Positions 7,373-18,320 are shown, counted from the stretch's first letter. The stretch is DNA of 64,000 bases from Brevibacillus brevis NBRC 100599 (GCF_000010165.1 NC_012491.1:3975501-4039500), one strand, 5' to 3'. Made by a program: numbers and translations. The notes: generated from the letters alone by a model not told the origin.

Positions 7373-7666
7373 CAGTCTACAACTTATTTTTCTGAGGTAA
7401 TTGTTATGTAAGGGTGAAAACCGCGTCATTTCAACAAACTCAATCTAGAACTTTATTTTTCCTGAACAATTTCAGTTATTGAACTAACGGGTTCGTTAGT
7501 TTTAAAAAAAAGCGGCCAGCCTAAGACTTATTTTCAGGTCTTAGGTTGCCGCTGTATTATATATTGTGGTCAGTATATAACTTATTTTTCTAAGGCTAGA
7601 GATTTTTTATCCAAGAATTGCGTAGGATCAACAACTCCAGTCTAGAACATTATTTTGAATGAACAA
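7373..7666. repeat. Five degenerate copies of a ~25-bp motif downstream of topB
   Basis: Related segments begin at 7373, 7441, 7517, 7571 and 7638. They approximate CAGTCTAGAACTTATTTTTC, with several copies continuing CTGA or TGAACAA. Spacings are 68, 76, 54 and 67 bp. The block fills the gene-free stretch 7312-7692 at the right end of the accessory segment. Candidates are recombinase or replication protein sites, or a decayed repeat; no function is shown. Confidence 0.5.
7504..7553 (-). terminator. Probable terminator of topB
   Basis: On the minus strand AGCGGC and CTAAGAC arms pair with GTCTTAG and GCCGCT and run into eight Ts. It lies 140 bp beyond the topB stop. A smaller plus-strand hairpin, AACTAAC/GTTAGTT at 7482-7501, just precedes it. 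Confidence 0.65.
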
Positions 7667-7692
7667 ATTGGTGATTTACGTGTCACAAAAAA

Positions 7693-9951
7693 TTACTGTT
7701 CGAAAGTAAGCTCGCCCGATTCTACACTTTTCAAAATAAGTTTAGCTTGAAATGGTGTTCCATCCTGACGCTCAAGCTTCATTTTACCCGTTTTGCCTTT
7801 TTCAATGAGTGCTTTAATCTGCGTATCCGTCAGCATACGCCCGTAATTCTCTTTCCATATAACGAATTTACAGCCCACGTTGTAATTCGAACATCCGTAA
7901 CCTTTGCGTCCCATGAAAATGGAGCCTCCGCAACCCGGTCGTGGACATTTGGTGATGATACTCGAAGTTGTAGTAGCGGTCTTTGCTGCGCTTCGAGTTG
8001 AAGCCCTTGTTGTGGCAGTACTGCCACCTGATTTACCTGTACTGCGCCCACCAGCTCGTCCTCTTGTTTTCGAAGATCCTTTTTGCGTGGTACTCTCACT
8101 CTCAAACAAGGTTTTTTCAGCACGAGATTGTACGCGAACCTTTTCTACGATCATCGTAGCGAATTTCTTCACATTCTCCATAAATTGCCCGTCGGCGGCG
8201 GTTCCTCGGGAGATCTCATTTAAGCGACGCTCCCAATGCCCCGTCATTTCAGGAGAGGTTAAAAGTTCGATACCTGCTCCCCTAATCAATTCGATAACGG
8301 TACGGCCTTTTAGCGTAAGTTGAACCTTTTTCCCCTGCATCTCAACGTATCCGACCTTTTTCAGCCGTTCGATGGTAGCGGCACGAGTTGCCGGAGTTCC
8401 CAGTCCAGATTCCTTCATCGCATCACGCAATTCCTCGTCCTCGATTTGCTTGCCTGCGCTTTCCATGGCCTTTAGAAGCGTTCCTTCCGTAAAATGCTTG
8501 GGCGGCTGTGTTTCTTTTTCCTTTACCATCGCATCCGAGCATACTACGCTGGCATCGGATTGAATGATAAAAGGCTCGTTCACTTCAATCTCTTCTTTAT
8601 CCTCTTCTTCTTTGGCCGTACCTTTTCCATTCTTGGGCTTTTCCTTCTGCTGGTCGGCATAAATAATCTTCCAACCGAGACTTTTCTGTTCTTTCACCGA
8701 CGTTCTGAAAAACTCATTTTCCACATCGGTTATGACCGTATGCATCTTATATTCTGCTGGCGGATAAAACTGCGACAGAAAACGGCGAACGATCAAATCA
8801 TATAACTTCTGCTCATCTGGCGTAAGCCCTGAAGCCTTACGATTGGTCGGCAGGATTGCATGGTGGTCGTCTACCTTTGCCGGATTACATATAAATTTGT
8901 TGCCTTTATGAACCAAACTACGGTTTGCACCCTTTACCAGAGCGTCATATCCAGTGCCTTGCAAGGACGACAGGGTGTTGTGCATTTCAGGAATATTTTG
9001 CTCTGTCACATAGTTGGAATTCGTTCTCGGATAAGAAATCACCTTGTGTTTTTCATACAGCGCCTGTGCTATATCCAAGGTTTTCTTGGCGGAAAAACCG
9101 TACTTGCCATTGGCCTCACGTTGCAGCAATGTCAGGTCATACAGCTTGAATGGATACTCCTTGGTATCCTTTACTTCGTAGGAGGCGATCCGCCCTTGTT
9201 TTCCTTTCACTTTACGAGCCAACATTTCTGCTTTAGCCGGATCGGTTAAGCGATCACCTTGCCAAAGACCCTTGTACATCCTCTCCCCCTGCGAAAAATG
9301 CCCTTCGACTTGAAAAAACGTAACCGATGAGAAAGCCTCAATCTGCTTCTGTCGATCATAAATGAGCGCAAGGACAGGGGTCTGTACTCGTCCGACAGAA
9401 AGAAGCACGTTATGTTTGGTCGTAAATGCACGTGAGCCATTCATCCCGATTAGCCAATCGGCTTCACTTCGTGCTTTTGCTGCCCTCGTTAAGTTTTCAT
9501 AGGCAGCGGCATCCTTCATCTCTGCGAATCCTTTCCTGATCGTTTCAGGGGTCAAGTCCGAGATCCACAGTCTTTTAACGGGTTGCGTCAATTTTAGATG
9601 TCGCTGAATGAGGGAAAAGATGTGTTGACCTTCCCGCCCGGCATCGCATGCATTAACCAGCAGATTGCTTCGTTTGGCCAACTGCCCGATTATTTTTAGC
9701 TGGTCGATTGTTTTCCGATTGGGTACTAGCTTAAACGGCTCGGGAATGATAGGAAGATCATTGATATTCCACTTTTTATATTTTTGGTCGTACGCCTCCG
9801 GTTCTGCCAGTTCAATTAAATGCCCGATTGCCCACGTAATCATGTATTTTTCACCTTCTAAATAGGTGCGGTGATTTTTCGCTTTAGGATCTATTGCGGC
9901 GGCAATATTTCGTCCCATATCAGGTTTCTCCGCAATAATTAATATCTTCAA
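7693..9951 (-). CDS. topB: DNA topoisomerase III (type IA)
   Basis: A protein of 752 residues. A TOPRIM domain opens the protein (MKILIIAEKPDMGRNIA, and the metal-binding NACDAGREGQ near residue 100). The type IA core follows with SVGRVQTPVL and the active-site block ISYPRTNSNY near residue 310, whose Tyr forms the 5'-phosphotyrosine bond. A basic Ser/Thr/Gly-rich linker leads to a C-terminal zinc-ribbon-like domain (CPRPGCGG...CSNYNVGC). It decatenates DNA and resolves recombination intermediates. TTG start with GAAGGAG 10 nt upstream. The last 109 bp are duplicated at 1839-1947. Confidence 0.97.
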   Translation of the reverse strand: MKILIIAEKPDMGRNIAAAIDPKAKNHRTYLEGEKYMITWAIGHLIELAEPEAYDQKYKKWNINDLPIIPEPFKLVPNRKTIDQLKIIGQLAKRSNLLVNACDAGREGQHIFSLIQRHLKLTQPVKRLWISDLTPETIRKGFAEMKDAAAYENLTRAAKARSEADWLIGMNGSRAFTTKHNVLLSVGRVQTPVLALIYDRQKQIEAFSSVTFFQVEGHFSQGERMYKGLWQGDRLTDPAKAEMLARKVKGKQGRIASYEVKDTKEYPFKLYDLTLLQREANGKYGFSAKKTLDIAQALYEKHKVISYPRTNSNYVTEQNIPEMHNTLSSLQGTGYDALVKGANRSLVHKGNKFICNPAKVDDHHAILPTNRKASGLTPDEQKLYDLIVRRFLSQFYPPAEYKMHTVITDVENEFFRTSVKEQKSLGWKIIYADQQKEKPKNGKGTAKEEEDKEEIEVNEPFIIQSDASVVCSDAMVKEKETQPPKHFTEGTLLKAMESAGKQIEDEELRDAMKESGLGTPATRAATIERLKKVGYVEMQGKKVQLTLKGRTVIELIRGAGIELLTSPEMTGHWERRLNEISRGTAADGQFMENVKKFATMIVEKVRVQSRAEKTLFESESTTQKGSSKTRGRAGGRSTGKSGGSTATTRASTRSAAKTATTTSSIITKCPRPGCGGSIFMGRKGYGCSNYNVGCKFVIWKENYGRMLTDTQIKALIEKGKTGKMKLERQDGTPFQAKLILKSVESGELTFEQ

Positions 9952-10032
9952 ATGGTTATCGCTCCTTCTAAAACTCTCAAGCCTGTCGAGATTCAGTCTA
10001 TCGTTCTGGATTCCTCTCTATTTTACTACAAG

Positions 10033-11166
10033 TTAGCCAAGTAATCTCGTCCTGGCTGCGACAGCCCACTCGATTTTTGCCAACGCCTGGCAATACACCT
10101 CATTCATCTCTGCTGCAAATGCTGTCTCCTCCATTCGTGTCAGCACATGCCATACATCGCCCTTGTTTTTGTACCAATCTAACGCCTTTGGCGGCTCATG
10201 GTGGATAGGTCTCCAAACTTGACGCAGCGTTGGGGAAAACAGCCGCTTTGCCCCTTGGCGCAACTGACAGTTCATTAGTTTTACCTGATAAGACTTGCCA
10301 GGAACTGTATCATTCACATCGTGAAAAAGATGCGGCCAATAATCTTTTCGCGAACCTGTGTGTGGCTGTTCCATTGCCCAAGCGTACGCTGCCTCCTGCC
10401 TATTCGCCCCCCCGAACAGCAGACTGTACAGCCTTTTTCCCAAACGGATTCTCTCTGGTAAGGAGGCAAAATGAAACACTCGCTCCCCCACGAGCTGCAA
10501 GAAGCTTCCCTGCTCATCGACCACTTTCCGCTGGGGAAACAAGATCAAATTCAGTTGCAAAAGCTCCTGGAGGGCAAACGGGATGGTGCGGACAACTGAA
10601 TTTTGATAGCTTGAGTCTTTCATAAGCTGCTCTTCCAAATAGTTTTGTTCATTGATGATCAAAGCAATGGCGAGCAGCTCTTTATCTGTGGTCTTCCAAA
10701 AATGATTCCAGATCGCCTGCATGAACGTAGAGACGCCCAGATGGGGCAGTAAATAAAAAAGGTTGGTCTGTCGCCTGACACTCTCTTCATACAGTAACAA
10801 TTGAGGGTACGCATCGTGAAAAATCAGCCAGTTCCCCCGCTCCAAAAACGAAAAATAATCCTGCTGCTCTTTTGTTCGAAGCAAGCGAGGCAATAATTCT
10901 CCCCGCAAATCAGTCATACTCCATCCCGCATTGCGCGATACGAGATGTGCCAATAGCGCCCAGTGAACCTGTGGATGCTTTTGATAAAACGACAAATAGG
11001 CGCGCGTTCTGTCTATGTTGTCACGGTTGTGGGCGTGTGTCTCCTGTTTGATCTGCTCTACCGTTTTTTGATCTTGTGCTGGCAATGGTGCTGTCGCCGT
11101 ACGGACTTTCCCCAGATTCATGGCAAGCGGCAGACGTGATGCGTATTGGTACCACGACAAACCCAT
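10033..11166 (-). CDS. DUF2515 family protein (YppC-like)
   Basis: A protein of 377 residues, mostly helical, with no membrane segment or known catalytic motif. Conserved-looking blocks are NRDNIDRTRAYLSFYQKHP, VHWALLAHLVSRNAGWSMTD and GNWLIFHDAYPQLLLYE, which I associate with DUF2515 (B. subtilis YppC); the function is unknown. It diverges from shc, with which its first codons overlap only if shc is given an unsupported long start. Leftward and 82 bp upstream of topB. Confidence 0.8.
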   Translation of the reverse strand: MGLSWYQYASRLPLAMNLGKVRTATAPLPAQDQKTVEQIKQETHAHNRDNIDRTRAYLSFYQKHPQVHWALLAHLVSRNAGWSMTDLRGELLPRLLRTKEQQDYFSFLERGNWLIFHDAYPQLLLYEESVRRQTNLFYLLPHLGVSTFMQAIWNHFWKTTDKELLAIALIINEQNYLEEQLMKDSSYQNSVVRTIPFALQELLQLNLILFPQRKVVDEQGSFLQLVGERVFHFASLPERIRLGKRLYSLLFGGANRQEAAYAWAMEQPHTGSRKDYWPHLFHDVNDTVPGKSYQVKLMNCQLRQGAKRLFSPTLRQVWRPIHHEPPKALDWYKNKGDVWHVLTRMEETAFAAEMNEVYCQALAKIEWAVAARTRLLG

Positions 11167-11222
11167 CGATGCCCTTCCCCCTCTCTTCCTCAGGCGCCGT
11201 ATTTTATCGGGAGGTGAATGAG

Positions 11223-13121
11223 TTGCGTGAAGTCCAGCAAGAAATCAACCGTATTCAAGCCTTTTTGTTACAGCGCCAACAAGAGGATGGCACATGGCGC
11301 TTTTGTCTGGAAAGCTCACCGATGACAGACTCTCACATGATCATCCTATTGCGCACGCTGGGTATTCATGATGAGCGTTTGATGGAGAAGCTCACGGCTC
11401 ACATCACGGCTCTCCAACACGATAATGGAGCATGGAAGCTGTATCCCGACGAGCAGGAAGGCCATCTGTCTACGACGATTGATTCGTATTACGCTCTGCT
11501 GTTATCAGGCAAATATACGAAGAACGAACCGAGAATGGCTCTGGCTCGCTCGTTTATTTTGGAAAAGGGTGGGCTGACACAAGCAAACATGCTGACCAAA
11601 TTTGCTACAGCCTTGACAGGCCAATACCAGTGGCCCTCGCATTTTCTCGTTCCCGTCGAGATTGCTCTCTTGCCCCCGAGCTTCCCTGTCAGCTTTTACG
11701 ATTTTGTCGGGTACGCACGTGTCCATCTTGCCCCCATGATGATTGTGGCTGATCGCAACTATGTAAAAAAGCCTGACAATGCACCAGACTTGTCCGATCT
11801 ATACGCAGATACACCGATCTCTCGCGGTCTATATCCGCATCGATTCCTAGAGAATTTTCTCAAAGAGGGACAATCGTTTCTCGCCACCATCCACGATTCC
11901 TTGCAGCAGCTCCCCTTTTTACCCGGACAACTACACAAGCTCGCTCTACGTCGCCTGGAACAATACATCCTGGCGCGAATCGAGCCGGACGGTACGCTGT
12001 ACAATTATTCGACCTCTACCTTTTTCATGATATTTGCGCTACTTGCACGGGGGTTTTCTCCGAAAGACCCACTGATCCAAAAAGCGATGCAAGGGCTTAC
12101 CGGTAGTGTCTATGATTATGAAAACGGTGCACACTTGCAGCTAGCTACTTCAGCCGTCTGGGACACGGCGCTCTTGACTTTTTCGCTGCAAAAAAGCGGA
12201 CTTTCTCCCACGCATCCCGCGATTCAAAAAGCAAACCGCTACCTTCTCCGAAAACAGCAGCATACGTACGGTGACTGGAAAATTCGCAATCCAAATGGAA
12301 AGCCTGGCGGTTGGGGATTTTCTGATTACAACACCATGAACCCCGATATTGATGATACGACAGCTGCTCTGCGCTCTCTACGCCTGCTGGCCCGTACGGA
12401 TGTGACAGCAGCAACCGCATGGAAACGGGGGCTCGAATGGCTATTATCCATGCAAAACGACGATGGAGGCTGGCCTGCTTTTGAACGAAATACAGATGCT
12501 GATTTCATTCGCCACTTGCCTATCGAAGGAGCTGATACCGTCAGTACAGATCCGTCCTCTGCCGATTTGACAGGGAGGACCTTAGAATTCCTCGGAAACT
12601 ATGCCGGACGAACATTGACTGACCTGCACGTAGAAAAAGGAGTCCGCTGGCTTCTCAAGCATCAAGAGTCAGACGGCTCCTGGTATGGACGTTGGGGAAT
12701 TGCTTATCTATACGGTACTTGGGCTGCCATTACCGGGCTGATGGCGGTTGGCTTCTCCCCTACTGAACCCGCCATCCAAAAAGCGGTGGCGTGGCTGGTT
12801 GCCAACCAAAATCCCGACGGCGGCTGGGGGGAATCTTGCCAAAGTGACCTAAAGAAAACGTACGTCCCCCTCGGAGCAAGCACTCCCTCGCAGACAGCAT
12901 GGGCAATCGATGCACTGATAGCCGTGTCATCCAAGCCGACGGCAGAGCTGCAACGAGGAATTCGCTATTTGCTCACTCACAATCAAGCAAATGACTGGAC
13001 GACACGCTACCCGACTGGCGGGGGACGCCCTGGCGGCACTTACTTTGCTTATCACAGCTATCGCTGGATTTGGCCGTTGCTGGCTCTCAGCCACTATCAG
13101 GTCAAATACGCGAACACGTAA
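11223..13121 (+). CDS. shc: Squalene/sporulene-hopene cyclase
   Basis: A protein of 632 residues, the usual length for bacterial SHC. The acid motif DIDD falls at residues 375-378, matching the catalytic DxDD that protonates the terminal double bond. QW-type repeats are present (QEDGTWRF, NDDGGWPAFE, ESDGSWYGRW, NPDGGWGES). It cyclises squalene or, in B. subtilis (SqhC), tetraprenyl-beta-curcumene to sporulenol; which substrate applies here cannot be told. A membrane-associated alpha-barrel enzyme. TTG at 11223 is chosen because GGGAGG lies 8 nt upstream; the frame is open further upstream to 11076, but that would overlap the DUF2515 gene on the other strand. Confidence 0.96.
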   Translation: MREVQQEINRIQAFLLQRQQEDGTWRFCLESSPMTDSHMIILLRTLGIHDERLMEKLTAHITALQHDNGAWKLYPDEQEGHLSTTIDSYYALLLSGKYTKNEPRMALARSFILEKGGLTQANMLTKFATALTGQYQWPSHFLVPVEIALLPPSFPVSFYDFVGYARVHLAPMMIVADRNYVKKPDNAPDLSDLYADTPISRGLYPHRFLENFLKEGQSFLATIHDSLQQLPFLPGQLHKLALRRLEQYILARIEPDGTLYNYSTSTFFMIFALLARGFSPKDPLIQKAMQGLTGSVYDYENGAHLQLATSAVWDTALLTFSLQKSGLSPTHPAIQKANRYLLRKQQHTYGDWKIRNPNGKPGGWGFSDYNTMNPDIDDTTAALRSLRLLARTDVTAATAWKRGLEWLLSMQNDDGGWPAFERNTDADFIRHLPIEGADTVSTDPSSADLTGRTLEFLGNYAGRTLTDLHVEKGVRWLLKHQESDGSWYGRWGIAYLYGTWAAITGLMAVGFSPTEPAIQKAVAWLVANQNPDGGWGESCQSDLKKTYVPLGASTPSQTAWAIDALIAVSSKPTAELQRGIRYLLTHNQANDWTTRYPTGGGRPGGTYFAYHSYRWIWPLLALSHYQVKYANT

Positions 13122-13130
13122 AAACCACCG

Positions 13131-13328
13131 CTATCCTCTTCGCAAACCAAGGTCTAACGGCCGAATAGGAACCTGGGGTGAATAAATCACGGCGTGTAGC
13201 GGCGTATCAAAAATAGTGTAGCAGGACAGGACATCGGTGTCCCCAATCAGCACAATTGACGACTGAGAAACCCCACCAAAACTGAAATCACCGACGTCTA
13301 TTTTTTTATTCGTCACCTTCATATTCAT
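13131..13328 (-). CDS. GerPD-like small protein, extra copy on the opposite strand
   Basis: A protein of 65 residues. The pattern MNMKVTNKKIDVGDFSFGG and SSIVLIGDTDVLSCYTIFD matches GerPD/GerPB-type proteins (V..I.VG....GVS.SS...IGDT......IFDTP). AAAAGGAG lies 10 nt before the ATG. It is convergent with shc (9 bp apart) and divergent from the complete gerPA-F operon, which already has a gerPD. It is likely a spore coat permeability protein made late in the mother cell; its separate promoter implies separate timing or dose. The gene is intact. Confidence 0.8.
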   Translation of the reverse strand: MNMKVTNKKIDVGDFSFGGVSQSSIVLIGDTDVLSCYTIFDTPLHAVIYSPQVPIRPLDLGLRRG

Positions 13329-13412
13329 GGAACTTTTTCTCCTTTTCCTAAAACTCGCCTATGCATACAGCGTATGCTGCTCGCACTGGTTCGGTCGCAA
13401 AAACAGGTATGA

Positions 13413-13439
13413 ACACCCAATGGCCTACAACATACAATA
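13413..13439 (+). promoter_or_regulatory. SigK-like promoter of the gerP operon
   Basis: AC, then 16 bp, then CATACAATA, matching the SigK consensus AC-N16/17-CATANNNTA. The predicted start is about 27 nt before the gerPA ATG. B. subtilis and B. cereus gerP operons are known to be SigK-dependent, which supports the call. Confidence 0.75.
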
Positions 13440-13473
13440 CAGAGAGGATCTCTCCCAAAAGGATGTGCCGAAC

Positions 13474-13725
13474 ATGCCAGCATTCGTTGGAGTCATCAAT
13501 GTAAACAACGTGAGCGGCGTTTTCAATGTCGGAGACGTCCGTAAAATCGCACCTACCAGCTACACAAAAACCTTCGCGGGTGGAGGATCATTTAATTCCG
13601 GTACGAATTTGTCCTTCAAAATTCCACGTAGCGTCGTCTACGTCAATGATCAATCGGATAATGACATTCCTCTTTTTGTAGAAGAAACGAATGATTACCG
13701 GGCAAAGGGACGAGATTTCGCATGA
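13474..13725 (+). CDS. gerPA: Spore germination/coat permeability protein GerPA
   Basis: A protein of 83 residues beginning MPAFVGVINVNNVSGVFNVG, with the GerPA/GerPF signature GDV...IAPTSYTKTFAGGGSFNSG. The family helps small germinants cross the spore coat to the inner-membrane receptors. Its C-terminus (from about residue 45) departs from the short consensus and is longer than GerPF below. ATG at 13474 has AAAGGA upstream; the frame extends further upstream, but that part contains the promoter. It overlaps gerPB by 4 bp (ATGA), indicating coupled translation. Confidence 0.9.
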   Translation: MPAFVGVINVNNVSGVFNVGDVRKIAPTSYTKTFAGGGSFNSGTNLSFKIPRSVVYVNDQSDNDIPLFVEETNDYRAKGRDFA

Positions 13726-13976
13726 ACTTTTTTGTCACGCAGCATATCGTAATCAACTCACTTAAGATCGATGGCATTACCAACTCCTCTGTGTGCCAGA
13801 TCGGAAGTGCAGGTATTATTAAGCCATTATCCAAGCTTTACAATACAGGGGGATTTACAGAACCAGCACCACCAGCAGGACCTCTTCCACAAGCTGTTTC
13901 GGAGGAGTTCGTTCCACTTGTCCCGTTGGTAGAGCCTTCACGCATTACCCCGCGTATGTCCCTACGGCGTCGCTAA
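13722..13976 (+). CDS. gerPB: Spore germination protein GerPB
   Basis: A protein of 84 residues opening MNFFVTQHIVINSLKIDG and SSVCQIGSAGIIKPLS, the N-terminal half typical of GerPB (V...I.I..I..SSV.QIG.AG.I), with a Pro-rich middle. Second gene of the gerP operon; its ATG overlaps the gerPA stop. Works with the other GerP proteins in coat permeability. Confidence 0.88.
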   Translation: MNFFVTQHIVINSLKIDGITNSSVCQIGSAGIIKPLSKLYNTGGFTEPAPPAGPLPQAVSEEFVPLVPLVEPSRITPRMSLRRR

Positions 13977-14011
13977 ATACGCTTTATGCTGGCTGAAGAA
14001 GGATGGTCGTC

Positions 14012-14626
14012 ATGTACATGGAACACGAAATGATGCAATATATTCAACAGTTACATGACTATATACAATCGCAAAACAAAAAGATCGAACATATGAGACA
14101 GATGCTTGAACAACTGCAACAAGATGTCAATGACCTCAAGGAAAGGCAGATCCCTTCCGTCATTAAAAATGAATACAAATTCGACTTGCTCAAGGTTGAA
14201 CGTCTCGAAGGGACTCTCAATATCGGATTAAATCCAAAAGGAAATGATTCTGGGATCGGTGATTTCTCCATCAATCAGTCAATGGACATCCCTGATCCTC
14301 CCCAAACCAGCGCTCCTCTTTTTGACCGTGTACAAAATGAGATTTATCAATATTTGGAGGGCGATGCCTACCTCGTTTTAGAAAAAATTGAAACGGAGTG
14401 CAATTACCCACTTGACCAAAATTATCGAGCGTTTATTTTAGATGATATTAAAAAGCAGATTGATCAACGCATCAAGCATTACCTAAACGATCTTCCTACT
14501 GATGAGCTGGAACCGGAGCAGCACGACATTTTCGTGCAAACGATCGTTCAAAAAGTGAAACGCGATATTGATAAAACATGCGAAACGTTTGTAAAAAATT
14601 TGCCGCGTGAGGTGAACGAACCTTGA
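14012..14626 (+). CDS. gerPC: Spore germination protein GerPC
   Basis: A protein of 204 residues, close to the 205 of B. subtilis GerPC. It starts with a coiled coil (MYMEHEMMQYIQQLHDYIQ and following), then a motif common in the family (NEYKFDLLKVERLEGTLNIG) and ends with a helical domain. ATG at 14012 is preferred over 14003 because GAAGG is then about 9 nt upstream. Third gene of gerP. B. cereus GerPC is known to localise to the coat region and is needed for germinant access. Confidence 0.92.
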   Translation: MYMEHEMMQYIQQLHDYIQSQNKKIEHMRQMLEQLQQDVNDLKERQIPSVIKNEYKFDLLKVERLEGTLNIGLNPKGNDSGIGDFSINQSMDIPDPPQTSAPLFDRVQNEIYQYLEGDAYLVLEKIETECNYPLDQNYRAFILDDIKKQIDQRIKHYLNDLPTDELEPEQHDIFVQTIVQKVKRDIDKTCETFVKNLPREVNEP

Positions 14627-14814
14627 TCATGTATCAGGTGATTAACGAAGCCATTTGCGTGAAGCGAGTCACCATTGAAGCTCTCTCCTCTGCCGCCTCT
14701 TTATTTATCGGAGACACCCAGACGGTGAACCTCCGATCGATTTATGAAACGCCGCCTGAAAAAATGATTGTAGGTGCCACTATTCCCGTTGATACGGCAA
14801 TTCCTGCTCCGTAA
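14623..14814 (+). CDS. gerPD: Spore germination protein GerPD
   Basis: A protein of 63 residues (TTG start) or 61 (ATG at 14629), with I..E..VKRVTIEALSSAASLFIGDT and IYETPPEK, the GerPD pattern. GAGGTG lies 8 nt before the TTG, which overlaps the gerPC stop, so the TTG start fits translational coupling. A second, diverged GerPD-like gene is at 13131-13328. Confidence 0.88.
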   Translation: MIMYQVINEAICVKRVTIEALSSAASLFIGDTQTVNLRSIYETPPEKMIVGATIPVDTAIPAP

Positions 14815-14828
14815 GGACGTTGGTCACC

Positions 14829-15221
14829 ATGTGCCGAAGAACCAGTCATATCCACAAGGTAGATGTCCTCTCAGTAGATGCCTCATCGGTTCTGCAAGTA
14901 GGTGATTCCCAGTGCCTTGATGCTGTTTCCAATATTTTGGCGGTCCAGCGTGAAAAGGCCATCTTTTACGAAAACGAATTTATGTTCGAGGATTACTCTG
15001 CCTTCTCCATTCCTTTAGTCGCACCCAGCCCGACTGAACCGATTTGCATCGATACGTTCCATGACTGTCCTTACATTTTTGTTCGAAATGTGCGGGTCCC
15101 TTTCTTAGCTGCTGCCTCTGTTGTCCACATCGGTTCAAACGAGTCTATTTCATTAGAAACACGTGTGGTAAACATTCGCCACCTGTTCCGTGAAGAACCA
15201 CATTCTGGGGGGAGGAGATAG
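14829..15221 (+). CDS. gerPE: Spore germination protein GerPE
   Basis: A protein of 130 residues, equal to B. subtilis GerPE, beginning MCRRTSHIHKVDVLSVDASS then VLQVGDS. A second half-repeat appears later (VRVPFLAAASVVHIGSNES), so the protein looks like two GerPB/PD-like units. ATG at 14829 gives a better distance from AAGGA than the TTG at 14820. Fifth gene of gerP. Confidence 0.9.
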   Translation: MCRRTSHIHKVDVLSVDASSVLQVGDSQCLDAVSNILAVQREKAIFYENEFMFEDYSAFSIPLVAPSPTEPICIDTFHDCPYIFVRNVRVPFLAAASVVHIGSNESISLETRVVNIRHLFREEPHSGGRR

Positions 15222-15224
15222 CCT

Positions 15225-15440
15225 TTGCCTTCTGTCATTGGAGCTGTCAATATCAATAACAATTCAGGTACCGTTAACTTCGGAGATACCCTCAACATAT
15301 CGCCAAAAACAGCCGCCAAGACATTCTCCGGTTCAGGAGGCGGCAACACAGGTAACGTCGTAAATACGCTCAATGGCGTCAACGCAACCAATACTGTGGA
15401 CTCCAATCTCGTCGATCAGCCATTGTTTGGGAACATCTAA
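15225..15440 (+). CDS. gerPF: Spore germination protein GerPF
   Basis: A protein of 71 residues: MPSVIGAVNINNNSGTVNFG then GDTLNISPKTAAKTFSGSGGG and VNATNTVDSN, a textbook GerPA/GerPF-family protein. TTG start with GGGGGGAGGAG about 7 nt upstream. Last gene of the operon, followed by a terminator. Confidence 0.93.
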   Translation: MPSVIGAVNINNNSGTVNFGDTLNISPKTAAKTFSGSGGGNTGNVVNTLNGVNATNTVDSNLVDQPLFGNI

Positions 15441-15446
15441 TCCTTG

Positions 15447-15480
15447 CAGTGTTAATGTTTTTTCATTGACACTGTTTTTA
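15447..15480 (+). terminator. Intrinsic terminator of the gerP operon
   Basis: CAGTGTTAATG pairs with CATTGACACTG (one G-T) and is followed by TTTTTATTTT, 7 bp beyond the gerPF stop. Confidence 0.85.
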
Positions 15481-15526
15481 TTTTGGCTAAAAAACGAAAC
15501 AAAAAAGGAGGCACGAGGCCCCCTGA

Positions 15527-18133
<2,607 letters not shown>

Positions 18134-18153
18134 TCAATATCTCCCCTAACCAT

Positions 18154-18175
18154 TCAAATGAGAAAAAGCATTTGA
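18154..18175 (-). promoter_or_regulatory. Inverted repeat just upstream of rph
   Basis: TCAAATG (18154-18160) is perfectly mirrored by CATTTGA (18169-18175), about 20 nt before the rph start and downstream of its promoter. It could be an operator or a leader hairpin. It does not resemble the actinobacterial rifamycin-associated element as I remember it. Confidence 0.35.
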
Positions 18176-18254
18176 CAAGAGTTCAGCAGCATGATACGAT
18201 GATGATATAAGATGCAATAACTATGATCTCATATACAATAACAGTCGTGAACTG

Positions 18255-18283
18255 ATTATATCATCGCGTCTGTTTATGTGCAA
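18255..18283 (-). promoter_or_regulatory. SigA-type promoter of rph
   Basis: TTGCAC, 17 bp, TATAAT on the minus strand. The predicted start near 18248 leaves a leader of about 115 nt before the rph ATG, unusually long for a simple gene. Confidence 0.75.
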
Positions 18284-18284
18284 T

Positions 18285-18320
18285 AAAAAGAACCTGGCGG
18301 AAAAATCCAGGTTCTTTTTT
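18285..18320. terminator. Bidirectional terminator between the Hsp20 gene and rph
   Basis: AAAAGAACCTGG and CCAGGTTCTTTT arms around a 9-nt loop, with A- and T-runs outside. It ends the leftward Hsp20 gene (stop at 18343) just before the rph promoter. Confidence 0.85.

Noticed and set aside
7373..7666. CRISPR array
   Set aside because: The repeats are too degenerate, the spacing is irregular and there are no cas genes.
11076..11222. Longer N-terminus for squalene-hopene cyclase
   Set aside because: It would overlap the DUF2515 gene on the other strand; TTG at 11223 has a good ribosome binding site and gives the family length.
18154..18283. Rifamycin-associated element upstream of rph
   Set aside because: The visible repeat TCAAATG/CATTTGA does not resemble the GC-rich actinobacterial element.
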